From Watersipora subatra (taxonomy: Eukaryota > Bryozoa > Gymnolaemata > Cheilostomatida > Watersiporidae): a stretch of 64,000 nucleotides of DNA. The notes beneath the pieces are model-generated. The model was given only the letters and a program-made list of their open reading frames with translations, was not told the origin of the DNA and did no database searches. The stretch covers positions 19,485,243 to 19,549,242 of the forward strand of contig NC_088709.1 of assembly GCF_963576615.1 (NCBI RefSeq), read 5' to 3'. Of this stretch, positions 13,101 to 24,164 are shown piece after piece. Numbering within the stretch: the first letter of the stretch is position 1; every line of letters starts with the position of its first letter. The position numbers and the translations under genes are program-made.

Positions 13101-16100
13101 CTGATGTTTGTGCTCGATATAAGCCTTCCTACCAACATGTAAATTGAGAATGCTGTCTTGAAGGATGGCTGAGAACTTCACAAAGAACCGCTACGCTGAC
13201 GTTCTCTGCCTGGAGACAACGCGGGTAAAGCTCAAGGGGCTGGCATATGAATCAGATTACATAAATGCCAACTATGTAGATGGGTTCGACCACAAAAAGG
13301 CCTACATCTCGACGCAAGGTCCGCTAGAGAACACCATCAAAGACCAGTGGAAGCTGATGATGCAAGAGAATGTGCGAGTGATTGTCATGACGACCAAGTA
13401 AGTCTCACTTACCTGTTCTAGCTTGTCAGAGTGGAATAAGGACAAACGGAAGACGTACTCTCTATGTAGCGGCATAGAGGCCTCAGCCAGTTAACATCGC
13501 GTCTAAATGACAACGTTACCCCCACTTTATTTCTCATTGGTTAAGTTTAGTTCAAGAATTGCAACAGAGCGTGCGAGACATAAAAGTGATGCCATAGTCC
13601 TCGAGTCATCGGAGGTTTATATGAGTTCTGTGTTCTTACAGCTGCAAAACTGCGAAACTTTCTTGTAAGATTTCACTTGACTTGATGACACTAGGCTTGT
13701 TTCCTGTGTGTTGAGTGTACAGAAAATTTAAAGAAGATTATTGCATAGGCAACAGTAAATATGTGTTGTTGGCAGCATTGTCATCCCTTGAAGTGCAGAT
13801 TGAGTGGACAAATCTAAACTTGGTTATTTTGAAAATCGAAATATAAAAATTGTTACATGAACTGTATCCATTGGCTAGCTTACCTCTAACATGAGATGAC
13901 AACTCATTGAAATCATTAATTGATAACAATAAAGGTAATTACTAAAATCCTTCATGGTAAGTTTGTGGAGACCAAATGTGACCAAACAGAGGCTAGCTCT
14001 TATAATTAAGATAATAAAGTTGGTTTCAATTTCGGAACAGCTACAATTACAGTGTGTTACGACGTTCTTGTTTTACGGTTTTGCCGCCTTACGATGTGGA
14101 ACACAATGTTTTTTCATTTCTGTGATAATGCATTTTTTTCACTTTACAACATCAACAAAAATGTCTCTCAAAATTCAAATTTGGTGGTCGGTTTTGATGA
14201 ATGCTATTTGCTGAAATTCCTCACACAACGCCTGGAAGAGATATCATGATGCTCTCTCTCTCTCTTTCAGTTCAATCATTCTTCATGTTTCATAAGTGCC
14301 TGGTATTGCATGAGTGAAACGAAAATTAGTGGAGAGTAGTCGAAAGTGAAATTGATTGTGCATTTTAGCGTTTAATATAATATTTACTATAAACTTAATT
14401 CATTGTACATATATAACTATACAACTACATATATAACGTTAATTCATTATCCATGGTTCCTAAGATTGATAACGACATTAAAGGAAGAAGTAAGAATCAT
14501 AAGCAGATCATAACCACTGAATACACTAAAGTTACTGTTGATAACTATAGTTACAATGGTTAATATACTAATTTGTTACTTATTTTTATATATACAGCAC
14601 AGATATAAACTTTTGATGTTTTTTTTACCAGGGAGTATGCATTAGATAATTACTATGGGCTTCTATTATACCCCTCTATACGGCATTTTCGCCTTACGAT
14701 GCCAACACCGGAACAAATTAATGTTGTACGGCGGGATCCACTTTAATTGGTTAGGAATCTGTTGGTAACATGTGATTAATGGGTCCGAGATGTTTTCTCA
14801 TTGATGTTTTACACCCAGTTAATCCTTTGCAGATTGTAAAACTTTTGCATCATGCCTTCTAGGTATGTTTAAAAGGTGTGTGTACAATACCAATATTGTG
14901 GCGCTGGTAAAACTCCTTGAGTGTTATTGTGATGAAATGAATAAATTTAGTATTTCCAGTTAGATAATCATCGGCGGTATTAATACATTCTGCTGACAGT
15001 TCAAAGAAACTATTTCGCAAACAACTAGCTTCGCGTTTGGTATAGTTGTATATGTTTATCACAGACATGTTGTGTTGTGACATGTTGCATTGTGACATGT
15101 TGTGTTGTGACATGTTGCGTGGTGACTATGTTACCGAGGCGCAATACTGCTGAGATTTATATCTGCTTCAATATAATCATGGTTGTATGTTTATGTATAA
15201 GGCTGAAGCAGATGAACATTGTAAATCGTGCGGCAAATCGCTTTACATTCTCATGAAACTGTTAGTAGCTGCCAGCTAAGTAAGAATATTCCACTTTGAT
15301 GTACATTCCCTCAATTAGATAGAATGTTTACTGTCCTAGTTGTGTACACTCAAGCCTTTAAAAGCTCACTAATGCCAAGAACTGCCATATGTAGGAGCTA
15401 ATTTTTTTATAAGGATACATTGTAATTCGCCTGATTCCTCAGCCCAAAATGATATGACAACTCCTTAATAAACATCTCAGGTAGTTACACTTGGTGGTAT
15501 AACAAATGCACTAGGTATACCTTGGGTGATTACTTTGGGTGTATATGTTCTTTGTTGGAAAATCCCTGTACTACAGCATTCAAATATAGAGGTTTGACTG
15601 TATAATTATATATTTACATTTGTGTAGCTGTATATTAGCGGTGCACTCTGGTAACCTGCAGTGATTGGATAAAGTCAAAATGTGTTGTCAACTTCGCATT
15701 ATGTATCATACGATAGGCAGGAGATTGTCATGTAACAGGTTAGCTGAGAGAGGCAAGATCAAATGTGATGCTTACTGGCCCCTCGAACCTCTTGAAACAT
15801 GTGACTACGGAAAAATAAAAGTGGTTAACCTTGGCATAGCCAACAAAGGCGACTATCAGATAACACTACTGGAGGCTACACATAAAGAGGTAGGGAATTG
15901 CCCGTCTCTTCGGCTGTTTAACTAATGTGCTGAAAATGATTTCTCTTTGAAATGCTCACAAAACTAGTTACATCGGCTGACCGTCTCATCAATATTTTCT
16001 GGTTTCCAATACTCTGTAGACATTTTATGGCAATGCTCTAAATATTTGGCTCTCTTGTGCAAGGTTTATTACCCTAACAGTAATTAGCTATGGCACGTAG

Positions 16101-17986
16101 TGTCAAGGCCAAGTTTTATGCTAATGAAGATATGAAGGTTATAAAGTTGATAGAGAGCGGGGTGATGAGCCAGATCAAACCCTTTGGAACTTTTTTACAA
16201 TTTAACAGGAAAAACTTATATACCTGGCATTTTAGTTTGAATGCTTTAATGTTCAATTAGTAAAACTATACTAACCTACGGATAAGAATAGTACTTGGAA
16301 AGTGAAGAGAAAAGATAATAGTGAGTATCGCTAATGTGGTCATGGTCGCGTTTCTTTACGTTATAAAATCCTATTGCTCAAGTGGCAACAGCATAGTCTC
16401 CTTCAAAAATAACAAAACCACAGTGTATCATCGGTCAGCATTGCAAGATTTCAGTAATCGAACATGTATGTAAAAAATAACTGCCTATTTCCATTGTTCA
16501 CCTTGACCACTACAAGCAATCTTGGTGATGTGGATAGGCCTGTATCCATAGGTTATCGCGTTAGATCAAGAAATAACAACTCACTAGAATCATTTATTGA
16601 TAACAATGAAGGCAATTATTAAGGTCCTATATGATAGGTGTATAAAAACTAAATGTGACCAAACAGAGGTCAGCTCTTATACTTACGATAATAGAGGTGG
16701 TCTCAATTTCTAAACATCTACAATTAATTGATTAGGAACTGTAAGTAACATGTGGTAAACCAGTCTGTTATCTCTTCTTTTTGACATAAATGTTATGCCT
16801 AGTTAATCCTTGTTTAAGACTAAGGAAGTGAGACGCATGAAGCACTTCCTGTTTCTCAGCTGGCCTGACTACGGTGTGCCACCAGATGCAAATGGATTTC
16901 TCAAGTTTCTTTTTCACGTAAGAAAGGCACAGCATGAGTTTACTAAAGACATTGAATGGAAGGTACGCACAAATCTATTCTCTGTTTTTATTAAGCGATG
17001 CGTGGTGAAATATTCTGCTCAGGGTTGGGTAGCATGTAATCAATACTATCAATGTGTTGTGCAACTTTCAGTCTACCCATGTAATAGTCAGGCTCTCAGT
17101 CTATTCCTCTTAGTAGTCTGGATCTCAATCTATTCCATTTTGTAGTCAGCATTGCAGTCTATTCTATCTAGTAGTCAGGATCTAAGTCTATTCCATGTCG
17201 TAGTCAGGATCTTAGTATATTCTATGTAGTAGTCAGAATATCAGGATATCCACTATAGTAGTCAGGATCTCACTCTATTCCATGTAGTAGTCAATGGCTA
17301 CATGAAATCTTGTTATCATTGTACCTCGACACAGTGGCCGAATAGCAAAATAGGCTGTAACATTAGTATGGGTAAAGGCTTAGCAGTGAGTTGACCTGCT
17401 GTTTTACTTCAAGCCGATCAAATATCTCCAGAGGTCATGTGTTGTGTTGGTGCCAGAGAAATATGAGCCTGTAGATAAGTGCTGAACACAAAGGCTTATC
17501 ACATAGCATTAATTCAGCTACCTTTCGCTTAGTTTTTAATGGAATTACGTTAAAATATCTTTATGGAGTTTGCCAAGTTGATGAATAAAACTATTTTATA
17601 TCGTTGTGCAGGCACATCCAAGAGGTCCTCCCATCGTGGTTCACTGCAGTGCTGGAATTGGGAGAACCGGTGAGCATCTCTATGTTTAACTCTATATCAA
17701 CTATCGTTCTTTGGTATAAATCTAGACTATGATTGTAATTTTGTTGTTTTATTATTTTTATGCTGTAGGCACCTTCATAGCCATAGACATCTCGGTCTAC
17801 ATGCTCGATGCTACAGCCAAAACGAACATAGAGAAGGTGGTTAGAAACATTCGAAAGCAGAGAGCTTTCAGCATTCAAATGCCTGATCAGTACCTGTTTT
17901 GTCATCTTGCGCTAGTCCAGTATGCCGTAAAGATGGGAAAACTTAAGACGTCGGTGGATGTGCAAACACTTCTGTTTGATGAGTAA
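6140..17986 (+). CDS. Cytosolic protein tyrosine phosphatase, PTPN9/MEG2-like catalytic domain, 8 exons
   Basis: Joined exons are 6140-6251, 11546-11616, 12297-12499, 13164-13397, 15739-15889, 16819-16962, 17612-17669 and 17769-17986. They sum to 1191 nt (396 residues plus stop), and every junction keeps phase. The product hydrolyses phosphotyrosine. The catalytic domain spans about residues 105-385. It has the pTyr-loop KNRY at 136-139, the WPD-loop SWPDYGVP with general acid Asp274, the P-loop VHCSAGIGRTG with nucleophile Cys317 and Arg323, and the Q-loop QRAFSIQMPDQY with Gln361 and Gln365. All catalytic residues are present. The RAFSIQ and VNLG segments resemble PTPN9 as I recall it. The N-terminal 100 residues are short, charged and carry no CRAL-TRIO/SEC14 lipid-binding domain or membrane segment, so either this is a catalytic-only relative or the N-terminal model is an alternative transcript. 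Catalytic exons are near certain; exon 1 is less so. Confidence 0.9.
6881..6949 (+). CDS. Possible alternative first coding exon of the phosphatase
   Basis: ATG at 6881 encodes MSYKPEPLETSSCFQ and eight further residues up to a donor GTTAGG at 6950. It ends in phase 0, so it cannot join exon 2 (71 nt, phase 1 start) but would splice in frame to exon 3 at 12297. An upstream ATG at 6849 is in another frame. There is no homology to lean on; this is only a splice-and-phase observation. Confidence 0.25.
10107..10147. repeat. (TA)n microsatellite
   Basis: About 20 uninterrupted TA dinucleotides in phosphatase intron 1. Confidence 0.97.
10770..11110 (-). repeat. tRNA-derived SINE-like element, copy 1
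   Basis: On the minus strand a tRNA-like head is visible: an A-box-like TAGCTCAATTG, and about 30 bp later a degenerate B-box-like GGTTCCGCGATC. The same sequence recurs at 24165-24500 with many substitutions, so this is a dispersed family and not a functional tRNA gene. The tail carries the CAACGCCGAGCATTC motif found elsewhere in the window. Confidence 0.6.
11546..11616 (+). CDS. Phosphatase exon 2
   Basis: 71 nt between a TTGTTTCAG acceptor and a GTCAGT donor. Encodes residues 38-61, including QHKRMESYQAISDIPAPFQ. Phase matches both neighbours. It is too short to appear as an obvious ORF; found by splice signals and frame. Confidence 0.7.
11704..12121. mobile_element. MITE family B, copy 1, long inverted termini
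   Basis: An element of about 418 bp bounded by ACACAAAATTT and its inverse, with inverted arms of about 100 bp or more (motifs ATCATTTGCAATTG and TGATGTTTGAGGTG). Related copies lie at 38985-39417 and, in part, 60062-60300. It occupies intron 2 of the phosphatase, about 90 bp after exon 2. No ORF. The length of the arms is estimated by eye. Confidence 0.75.
12297..12499 (+). CDS. Phosphatase exon 3
   Basis: Acceptor CTCTGCAG, donor GTAAGT. Encodes residues 62-128: a charged EEKEKL start, then a helical pre-catalytic segment (LLTKIQEQGRNGLVDEYYDI) typical of the region just before a PTP domain. Confidence 0.88.
13164..13397 (+). CDS. Phosphatase exon 4 (start of catalytic core)
   Basis: Acceptor CTTGAAG, donor GTAAGT. 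Encodes residues 129-206 with KNRYADVLCLE (pTyr recognition loop), SDYINANYVDGF and AYISTQGPLENT, all hallmark PTP core motifs. Confidence 0.95.
13838..14045. repeat. Dispersed repeat shared by phosphatase introns 4 and 5, copy 1
   Basis: A stretch containing CAACTCATTGAAATCATTAA and GACCAAATGTGACCAAACAG is repeated with substitutions at 16555-16730. A second block near 14728-14830 (TTAATTGGTTAGGAATCTG) also has a partner at 16727-16812, next to the first. The two introns therefore share one element, with a gap of about 700 bp in the intron 4 copy. Confidence 0.65.
15055..15122. repeat. Short tandem repeat, about 15 bp
   Basis: Four to five copies of GTGACATGTTGTGTT in phosphatase intron 4. 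The small minus-strand ORF starting MSQHNMSQCNMSQ is produced by it. Confidence 0.85.
15739..15889 (+). CDS. Phosphatase exon 5
   Basis: Acceptor TGTAACAG, donor GTAGGG. Encodes residues 207-257, including CDAYWPLE and the VVNLGIANKGDY segment that resembles PTPN9. An in-frame ORF continues past the donor into the intron, but the family alignment ends here. Confidence 0.92.
16555..16812. repeat. Dispersed repeat shared by phosphatase introns 4 and 5, copy 2
   Basis: Partner of 13838-14045 and 14728-14830, here contiguous and ending immediately before the exon 6 acceptor. The element supplies the sequence just upstream of that exon. Confidence 0.6.
16819..16962 (+). CDS. Phosphatase exon 6 (WPD loop)
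   Basis: Acceptor TGTTTAAG, donor GTACGC, 48 codons in phase 0. Encodes residues 258-305 with HFLFLSWPDYGVP; Asp274 is the general acid. Confidence 0.95.
17075..17292. repeat. Degenerate tandem repeat, about 29 bp
   Basis: About seven copies of a unit like GTAGTCAGGATCTCAGTCT followed by ATTCCAT in phosphatase intron 6. Unit lengths vary. Confidence 0.85.
17612..17669 (+). CDS. Phosphatase exon 7 (P-loop)
   Basis: 58 nt between TTGTGCAG and GTGAGC. Encodes GPPIVVHCSAGIGRT; the nucleophile Cys317 and Arg323 of the HCX5R motif are intact. The codon for the next Gly is split with exon 8. Confidence 0.97.
17769..17986 (+). CDS. Phosphatase exon 8 (Q-loop and stop)
   Basis: Acceptor TGCTGTAG; ends at TAA 17984-17986. 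Encodes residues 325-396 with VVRNIRKQRAFSIQMPDQY, then a short acidic C-terminus. Confidence 0.96.
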
Positions 17987-18106
17987 CTTGCCTGTTCATC
18001 GTATGAACAAGTGTTTTGATGTTTGAACGCGATAGAGATTTTTTGCTCACCTCGTTGTACATATGTGACAAATACATATATTTGATTATATTATGTTGGT
18101 CACTGA

Positions 18107-18112
18107 ATTAAA
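18107..18112 (+). terminator. Putative poly(A) signal of the phosphatase gene
   Basis: ATTAAA about 120 bp after the phosphatase stop codon. Confidence 0.4.
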
Positions 18113-18221
18113 TATAATTGCAAGAGGAAATTTCGTTATCAAAAGAAGAACATTGGCAGTTAAAACCTAAGCCTTGGCAGCTTGAGTACAATACATCAAT
18201 TGTTCAGGTTTCATCAAACCT

Positions 18222-18300
18222 CTTACACTGTACAACAATATGAATATACAGTTTAATAGATGTCCTATTAAACCGTATATTCGTATTGCTGCAGTGTAAT
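18222..18300. repeat. Imperfect hairpin (short MITE-like palindrome)
   Basis: TTACACTG...CAATATGAATATAC...GTTTAATAG is followed after a 5-bp loop by its inverse, with a few mismatches. It lies just downstream of the phosphatase gene. Confidence 0.75.
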
Positions 18301-21300
18301 ACAAGGAATACAATGGAGGGTATACGATAAGATGCTTGATGGAAGCTGTAATAGTAGTGGATACTATATTGAAACAATTTGATGAACTCCAGAATTGTAA
18401 AGGACAGAGCTAACAGGAATCATATGCATGTAGGCTGTTGGAATTACATTAAATAATATAAATATATCAAAATTATTAACTGTGATAAGGAAATGTCGCC
18501 CAAAGAAATATTTCAAGTGCCACATTGCAAGTACACCCAGTAAAATGAACCCATGCATAACTATGGAATTCACACAACTTCAGTCATTTGCACATTCTGT
18601 AGTTGAGGCTTACAAAAGGCTTGCATAGATGTATAACTTACCTTGATGAGTGTGAAACAATGCTGTGAATAAGTCTATTGCTTTGTAAGAAAGTGCAAAT
18701 TCCCAATAAAAACTTTGCCATTAAGATTACCAGAATGTTTCAGCCAACATTTCTAAAGAGCTAATTGAGTATTTAGATGTAAATGACCACACCACAGAGC
18801 TGCAGCTCCTAAAGAAGACAACTTTGTGCTAGGCAACTGTTGGGCTTATAAAAGTAATAATAAAGCTAGCTCACATGGCAGCGAATGCCAACTGTCAGTT
18901 GCGGTTGACAGGTGATTGTGTTTGACAGGTGACTCAGAATTAAACGTGGTGAGAGGGCCATTGAGTAATAGAAGCCATAGAGCTCTGTTGGGATTTTTCA
19001 CAGTATGTAAATATATTTAAATAGCAAAAGCTTTTAATCCTATGCAATAAGTCAAGGTACATCGCTCAAAACTGACCAGCATTGATAAGAGTCACTATAC
19101 AGTATACATGAATTGAAACCAAAAGTGGATCTATCAGTTACAAATTCTAACTAAGTGTTACAACGACCTACATAGGAGAGAAGATATAGACAAAGTGGTG
19201 ATAGCTCTAAGGTCATGGCCACTTGCAAGGGTTTTAACAGTGCTGCAGCCTTGTTTGGGCTGAGCTGTTAGGGTTATGTGGATCTTGCTATAGAGTTTGA
19301 CTGCAGATCTTGAGTTTTGAAATTAACAGCAACTATAAACATGAGCAAAGTCAAGGTTCACTAGCATTGGAAATTTTAGTGTTTTTTAACAACTGCTCAG
19401 TTCTGGTATTGTATTTCAGTAGATATTTCAATGGACCAGTGTTTTAGTATATGTAGATTTGCTGTATTTAGTTACGGAGTCTGTACCTATAAAGACAAGA
19501 TTTGAAAACTAATCAATCATTGCAGAGTCCTGATTCTTTACAGAGAATTTATACAGCAAAAAGAACTATACATGTAACTGTATTAACAAACAAGAAAAAC
19601 AAGCAACTAACAAAAATCTACATGTACTTACAGATGGTGATGTATTATGGTACTTACAGTTAATGATGTCAGTGAATTAATAAAATATACAGATACTTCT
19701 TTAAAGTTCCTTTACAATGCCACCTTGTTTCTTACACTTTTTTTATCTCAATTCCTTCTTCTTATAACATATGAAAGCTTCATTCAATAATTCAAAGTTT
19801 TTTTTAATAAAATAACTCATGAAAAAGACTTAGATAACTACTAATACCTATATGAGACAAAGTAAGATCAGGCAACTTCTAATTCAACCAGATAGCCAGC
19901 ATATAAAGTAAAATATAGAGACAAAAGCTATTTTTACCACCAATTTAAATAAATGAGGTGTAGCAATACAGAATCATAAATAAATTTTTTTGATTCAAGT
20001 TCAAAAACAAAATAGCTCAACTGATACCGCCCAATCATATCTGAGAATAACCCACAAGTTTTCAAAGACTAATGAATGATCTATTTCTTAGTCTAATTTA
20101 ACTTGTAATTTTAATACAAATTGATTTAAACTAAATTTTAATTAAAATTAAGTTAAAATTTCAACTGTAAAGAGTAAGATTCAAATTTTTGCACAGCTGA
20201 CTAGTGCATCTAAAAATAAAATGTGTATGAAATTTTTTTTTGATGAATGACTAATTTGTGTGCGAGAAGTCAGTATAAAACGACACGCTGTAAAAGTTTC
20301 AATAAAAATAATGTTTCTATAAATGATATGGAGAGTTTGTGGTTCATTTCAATTAGATTTGTCAAAATATACTTATAGAAGTGCCAAAAACCAAGCCCGA
20401 TGAGCATCAGAAAATTAAAAACGTCACCGCTCTAGCTTTCTGTAGAAATTTGGGCCTGAAAACAGAGTACTTGTTAGCCTTCAACAATAATCTTAGAGTC
20501 ATTCTGGTTTGATTCTAAGAATTTTTATATAAGGCACAGTTCAAAGGTCACTTTCTTCTAGCGTTAGTGCTATGAAATTTTATTGAGTCTATTTACTTGC
20601 TTCCTAGCAAATATTATTGCCATTTCAAACAATTTACATTGTGCTACAGATCAACATCTCAAATAAATGGCTTAGCATTTGCAGCATAAATGTAATTGTG
20701 TGCAATCTTTCTCTATATTATTTATAAAATATTATATTATATTATAGTATACTGGAGGTAAAAAGTACTGTTGTTTTGAACAAAAATTTGGAGATAATGA
20801 TGTCTTTTCATTAAAATTCTTAGTCCACTATTTGATTTTTATGGCATTAAATTAAACATGGCTGCCGAAACATAACCTGTAAGTTTTAACCGAAAGTAGT
20901 CTCTTAAATAAAACACTGATAAAATGGTTGGAAACTGATTTTACTGATTTCTAAGACATCTGAAAAAAAATTCCATTTTAAAAATTTATAGCGAACACGG
21001 AACTCAAAACTTGTGTAGCATAGTTTAATTAGTCATATAATGATTCATGAGGTTTAATTAGTAATTAGTCAATAAAATTAACATATGACAGCGTCTAGCA
21101 AGTGTCTGGAATATTATCGTATACTAGACAAACTACCAGTCCTTGTTCTGCTAGGTTTTGTCATAAACTTTTTTCATCTCTGCTTTTTCCTTTTTATGTT
21201 TCTATCATCTAATCTATCTCATATGATGGACTAGCAGTACCCTCAGCGATACCCGGGATTTCATCTATTGTCAATCAGGTGTACAGCGAGTAAAAGTTTA

Positions 21301-22094
21301 TGAGACATTTTGTCTGGAGTTAGACATAGTTTTGAAACCAAATAGTTTAGCAAACCATCAGGCGGCATGAAGCAGATCTTTGGGAAGTTCAAATAAATTC
21401 GGGCAAAAATGATGGAAAGTGTTCACCAATGGGTGTACTTTTGCACATTCGCAATAACAGAATGGGATCTATTAATACACATGTACATGTAAGCATATTG
21501 TTATATATTATGAGATCAATTTGTATATTGACAGATGCATACCCATAACCACTTAAACCAGAAGAAATAAAAAACTGTGGTTAGAGTGAGAGAACAAATA
21601 TCTTTGTAATAAGCCAAGGTTTACACAAGAGTTTGACACAAAAGACTAACCTAAAGAATAAACAATTCACGAAAGTTCAGAGCAAAAATATTACAAAAAA
21701 AAAAGCAATAAACACAAATGTACAAAGAGAAAAAATGTGAATTATACAACAACTTTGCAGGCCTGTTATTGGTAGGAAAAAATTATTGCCGATTAACCTT
21801 CCTTCACTAAACACCAAATCAAACTGTAGTAAAAAGTTGTGGTGACAGAGGAATAAATAGATGTACATTCTTCACAACAGATCTGTGTAGGTTCTGTATA
21901 TGTTCAAGGAGTTTTATAGATATGAGCAACTAAGAAAACAGTATCAATGGTAAAGAACTACTACAGCTGACTAATTTAAAATGTTTGAATAAATTTATAC
22001 TACAATTAGAAAATGCTGTGAATCACAAAAATATTAAATGTTAATTTTTTTGCTAAAATTTAAAACTGACAATCGTTACTATAGCGAAAGTCAT
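18301..22094. other. AT-rich intergenic DNA, no gene seen
   Basis: Poly-A/T runs, no ORF over about 70 codons with any motif, no repeats of note. The minus-strand ORFs at 18364-18573 and 21677-21868 are hydrophobic by composition only. Confidence 0.5.
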
Positions 22095-22250
22095 GTACAT
22101 TTTCATGCTTGTCCGACGCCATGCTATGAGCGTTAAAAAAAAAGATTGTCTTGCACAGGAATTAAACTCGCATATCTAACTTTGCAGCCAAGTGCACTAC
22201 AACATCTGCACCACTGGACCACCTCTTAGCATCATGGAATAATTGTGCAC
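22095..22250 (-). repeat. tRNA-like SINE fragment
   Basis: On the minus strand GGTCCAGTGGTGCAGATG (A-box-like) is followed by GAGTTTAATTCCTG (B-box-like). The fold is too degenerate for a functional tRNA; probably a SINE head. Confidence 0.45.
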
Positions 22251-22856
22251 ATACTTACTGTACATAATGATCTCTTATGATGCACAGGGTACTGGTTATA
22301 GTAGAAGAACTAATCGGGTCGGAAAATTTACTAAAATTTGCAATTATTTAGTATATTTTTAAAGCTAGTAGTGAACTCCACATAGCAATATCAGTCGTTG
22401 AAGTTCGTTACTAAATGTATTCATAAAAATTTAAAATGGCGGCAAATGGTAATTATTCTTTGTGATATTTCAACTGAGAATAAATTATACAAAACTGCAG
22501 TTTTTTCTTAAATGCCATTGTAATTAAACTAAAATTAATTCCATCGTAAAGTATAAATTTGAAACAAAATTTTAAAAACTTGTGTAAAAATATCTTCAAG
22601 GCGTTTACCAAGAGGTCAATTTCCAAGCATAGCATTATTTGAAATTCAACTCAACATAAAGATAATTTAGACAACTAAAACATGCTTATAATTTAATATA
22701 TAAATCTCAATGTTTATAACCCATGCAACGTCGAGCATTCACCTAGTAACTTACAAAGAATGCATGAAAAATGTTTGGCCAAGTTAAAGTCATGAATGGA
22801 ATTTAAGGCCATAGAAATAGCGAGTTCCCAGCAAACAGTACAAAAAGCCGTTCAAA

Positions 22857-23360
22857 ATGATGAAGACAAAGTTGCCATTAATAGCGATTGTAGAGCTCAT
22901 CAGTGGAATCGTAACCTGCGGATTTCTCGGCAGGTTACTAACGCTAGTTTTCGACTACGCTCACCAGGTGATCATCATTTACGCTATACTGATGGCTATG
23001 GTTCCGATCCTGTCAGCTATTCTTGGAATAATATCGGAGTACTGCGGCAGCGTTTTTCAGGTAGTCTGCATGATATTGAATACTATGGCCACCATTGCTA
23101 CTCTGCTTCCAACTTCACTTTTCGGTATCCTTGCGTATCAATGCCAGCCTGGCAGATATGTGCGGCTCGATGTATTTAGGTTCTGCAGATCTGACAAGGC
23201 GGTACGAACCTTTATCCAATGCGTTCTAGTAACCAATTGTGTCTCATCGTTGGCATGCATAGCTGCTGTGGCCATCGGAGCGCGATACGTTGTGTCAAGG
23301 TTAAAGATGTATAATAACTCTATCATCAAACCAACTGTTCATGTCGTGCAAGACACTTAA
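22857..23360 (+). CDS. Small four-transmembrane-helix protein, intronless
   Basis: An open frame of 167 residues starting MMKTKLPLIAIVE. Four hydrophobic helices are visible at about residues 6-28, 36-62, 68-92 and 118-146. The loop between helices 3 and 4 is cysteine-bearing (CQPGRYVRLDVFRFC) and probably non-cytosolic. The tail is short and polar. The four-helix layout and length resemble small tetraspan families such as MARVEL or MS4A proteins, but I see no decisive signature (no CCG of tetraspanins, no claudin W-GLW-C-C), so the family is open. A tandem ATG makes the exact start uncertain by one residue. AATAAA at 23495-23500 fits a 3' end. The overlapping ORF at 22796-23179 is a frame shadow. 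Confidence 0.75.
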   Translation: MMKTKLPLIAIVELISGIVTCGFLGRLLTLVFDYAHQVIIIYAILMAMVPILSAILGIISEYCGSVFQVVCMILNTMATIATLLPTSLFGILAYQCQPGRYVRLDVFRFCRSDKAVRTFIQCVLVTNCVSSLACIAAVAIGARYVVSRLKMYNNSIIKPTVHVVQDT

Positions 23361-23494
23361 TCCAATATAACTGTATTGGAAAGTATGTAGGAAAACTATA
23401 GAACTCAAGAGGGTTATCAAGTTCTTATTACTCAGTGACTGTGACTATAAAGGAGCATGCAATTTGGTGTTATCCATATACATGTACATTTATC

Positions 23495-23500
23495 AATAAA
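23495..23500 (+). terminator. Poly(A) signal of the four-helix gene
   Basis: AATAAA about 135 bp after the stop codon. Confidence 0.5.
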
Positions 23501-23948
23501 ATACATTGTTATGACATAAAAGTGAAGATGTTTTATGTTTGAATTTTCTGGGTTACTCAAATAGATTTAGTAAGCCCTTTATAGTATATAGTAAAAGGGT
23601 TTACTATATCTATGGATTACCCAAATCCGATCCCTCGAAAATGAAGTATGCTGTCTGCCCACCTTATTGTGCAGTGCTTTTTAAGAACCCTGTTACACAA
23701 ACATTTGGATCTGTGATCTTGGATGAACATGTCTGAGTCCAGTAGCAAGGGAACCTTAATGACTAGAGACATGCCCAGTTGCGGAGAGCAATTTATGGTT
23801 CGATGACATTCCTGTCACCGCTGATGGCCTTTTCAGGAAATTGGACCCCAACCTGTCGTTTTCAGGTCAGGTTCGCTAGACCACCAAGTCATGGCTGTTC
23901 ATGGCCTAGGAGATGAATAATCTAGATGTACACGTATATATATACACT

Positions 23949-24105
23949 CTCATTACTTCTCATTGTTTATAAGCGGATTTTTAATGCCCGGGCAACGCCA
24001 AGAGGCACAGCAAGTATATATGTATATATTATAAATGTATTAGCTGTGCCTCCTGGCGTTGTCCAGGTATTAAAAATCAGCTTATAAACAATGAAAAGTA
24101 ATGAA
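23949..24105. mobile_element. Fold-back element, about 157 bp
   Basis: Arms of about 62 bp are inverted copies with few mismatches (TCATTGTTTATAAGC, GCAACGCCA, GAGGCACAGC), separated by a TA-rich loop. The arms contain the CCGGGCAACGCC motif seen at several SINE tails, so it may be two SINE tails head to head or a MITE. Confidence 0.8.
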
Positions 24106-24164
24106 AGTTGTCTACCACTTGCTATTAGCCTGGCATCTTAGTGTCTGTCTGTCTGTGACTTGGT

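Noticed and set aside
15665..15925. An 86-codon ORF taken as a whole gene
   Set aside because: Only 15739-15889 is coding (phosphatase exon 5); both ends of the ORF lie in intron.
17591..17905. Minus-strand ORF of 104 codons
   Set aside because: Antisense shadow of phosphatase exons 7 and 8.
22796..23179. 127-codon plus-strand ORF
   Set aside because: Another frame of the four-helix gene; polar, no motif, while the 22857-23360 frame has clear membrane helices.
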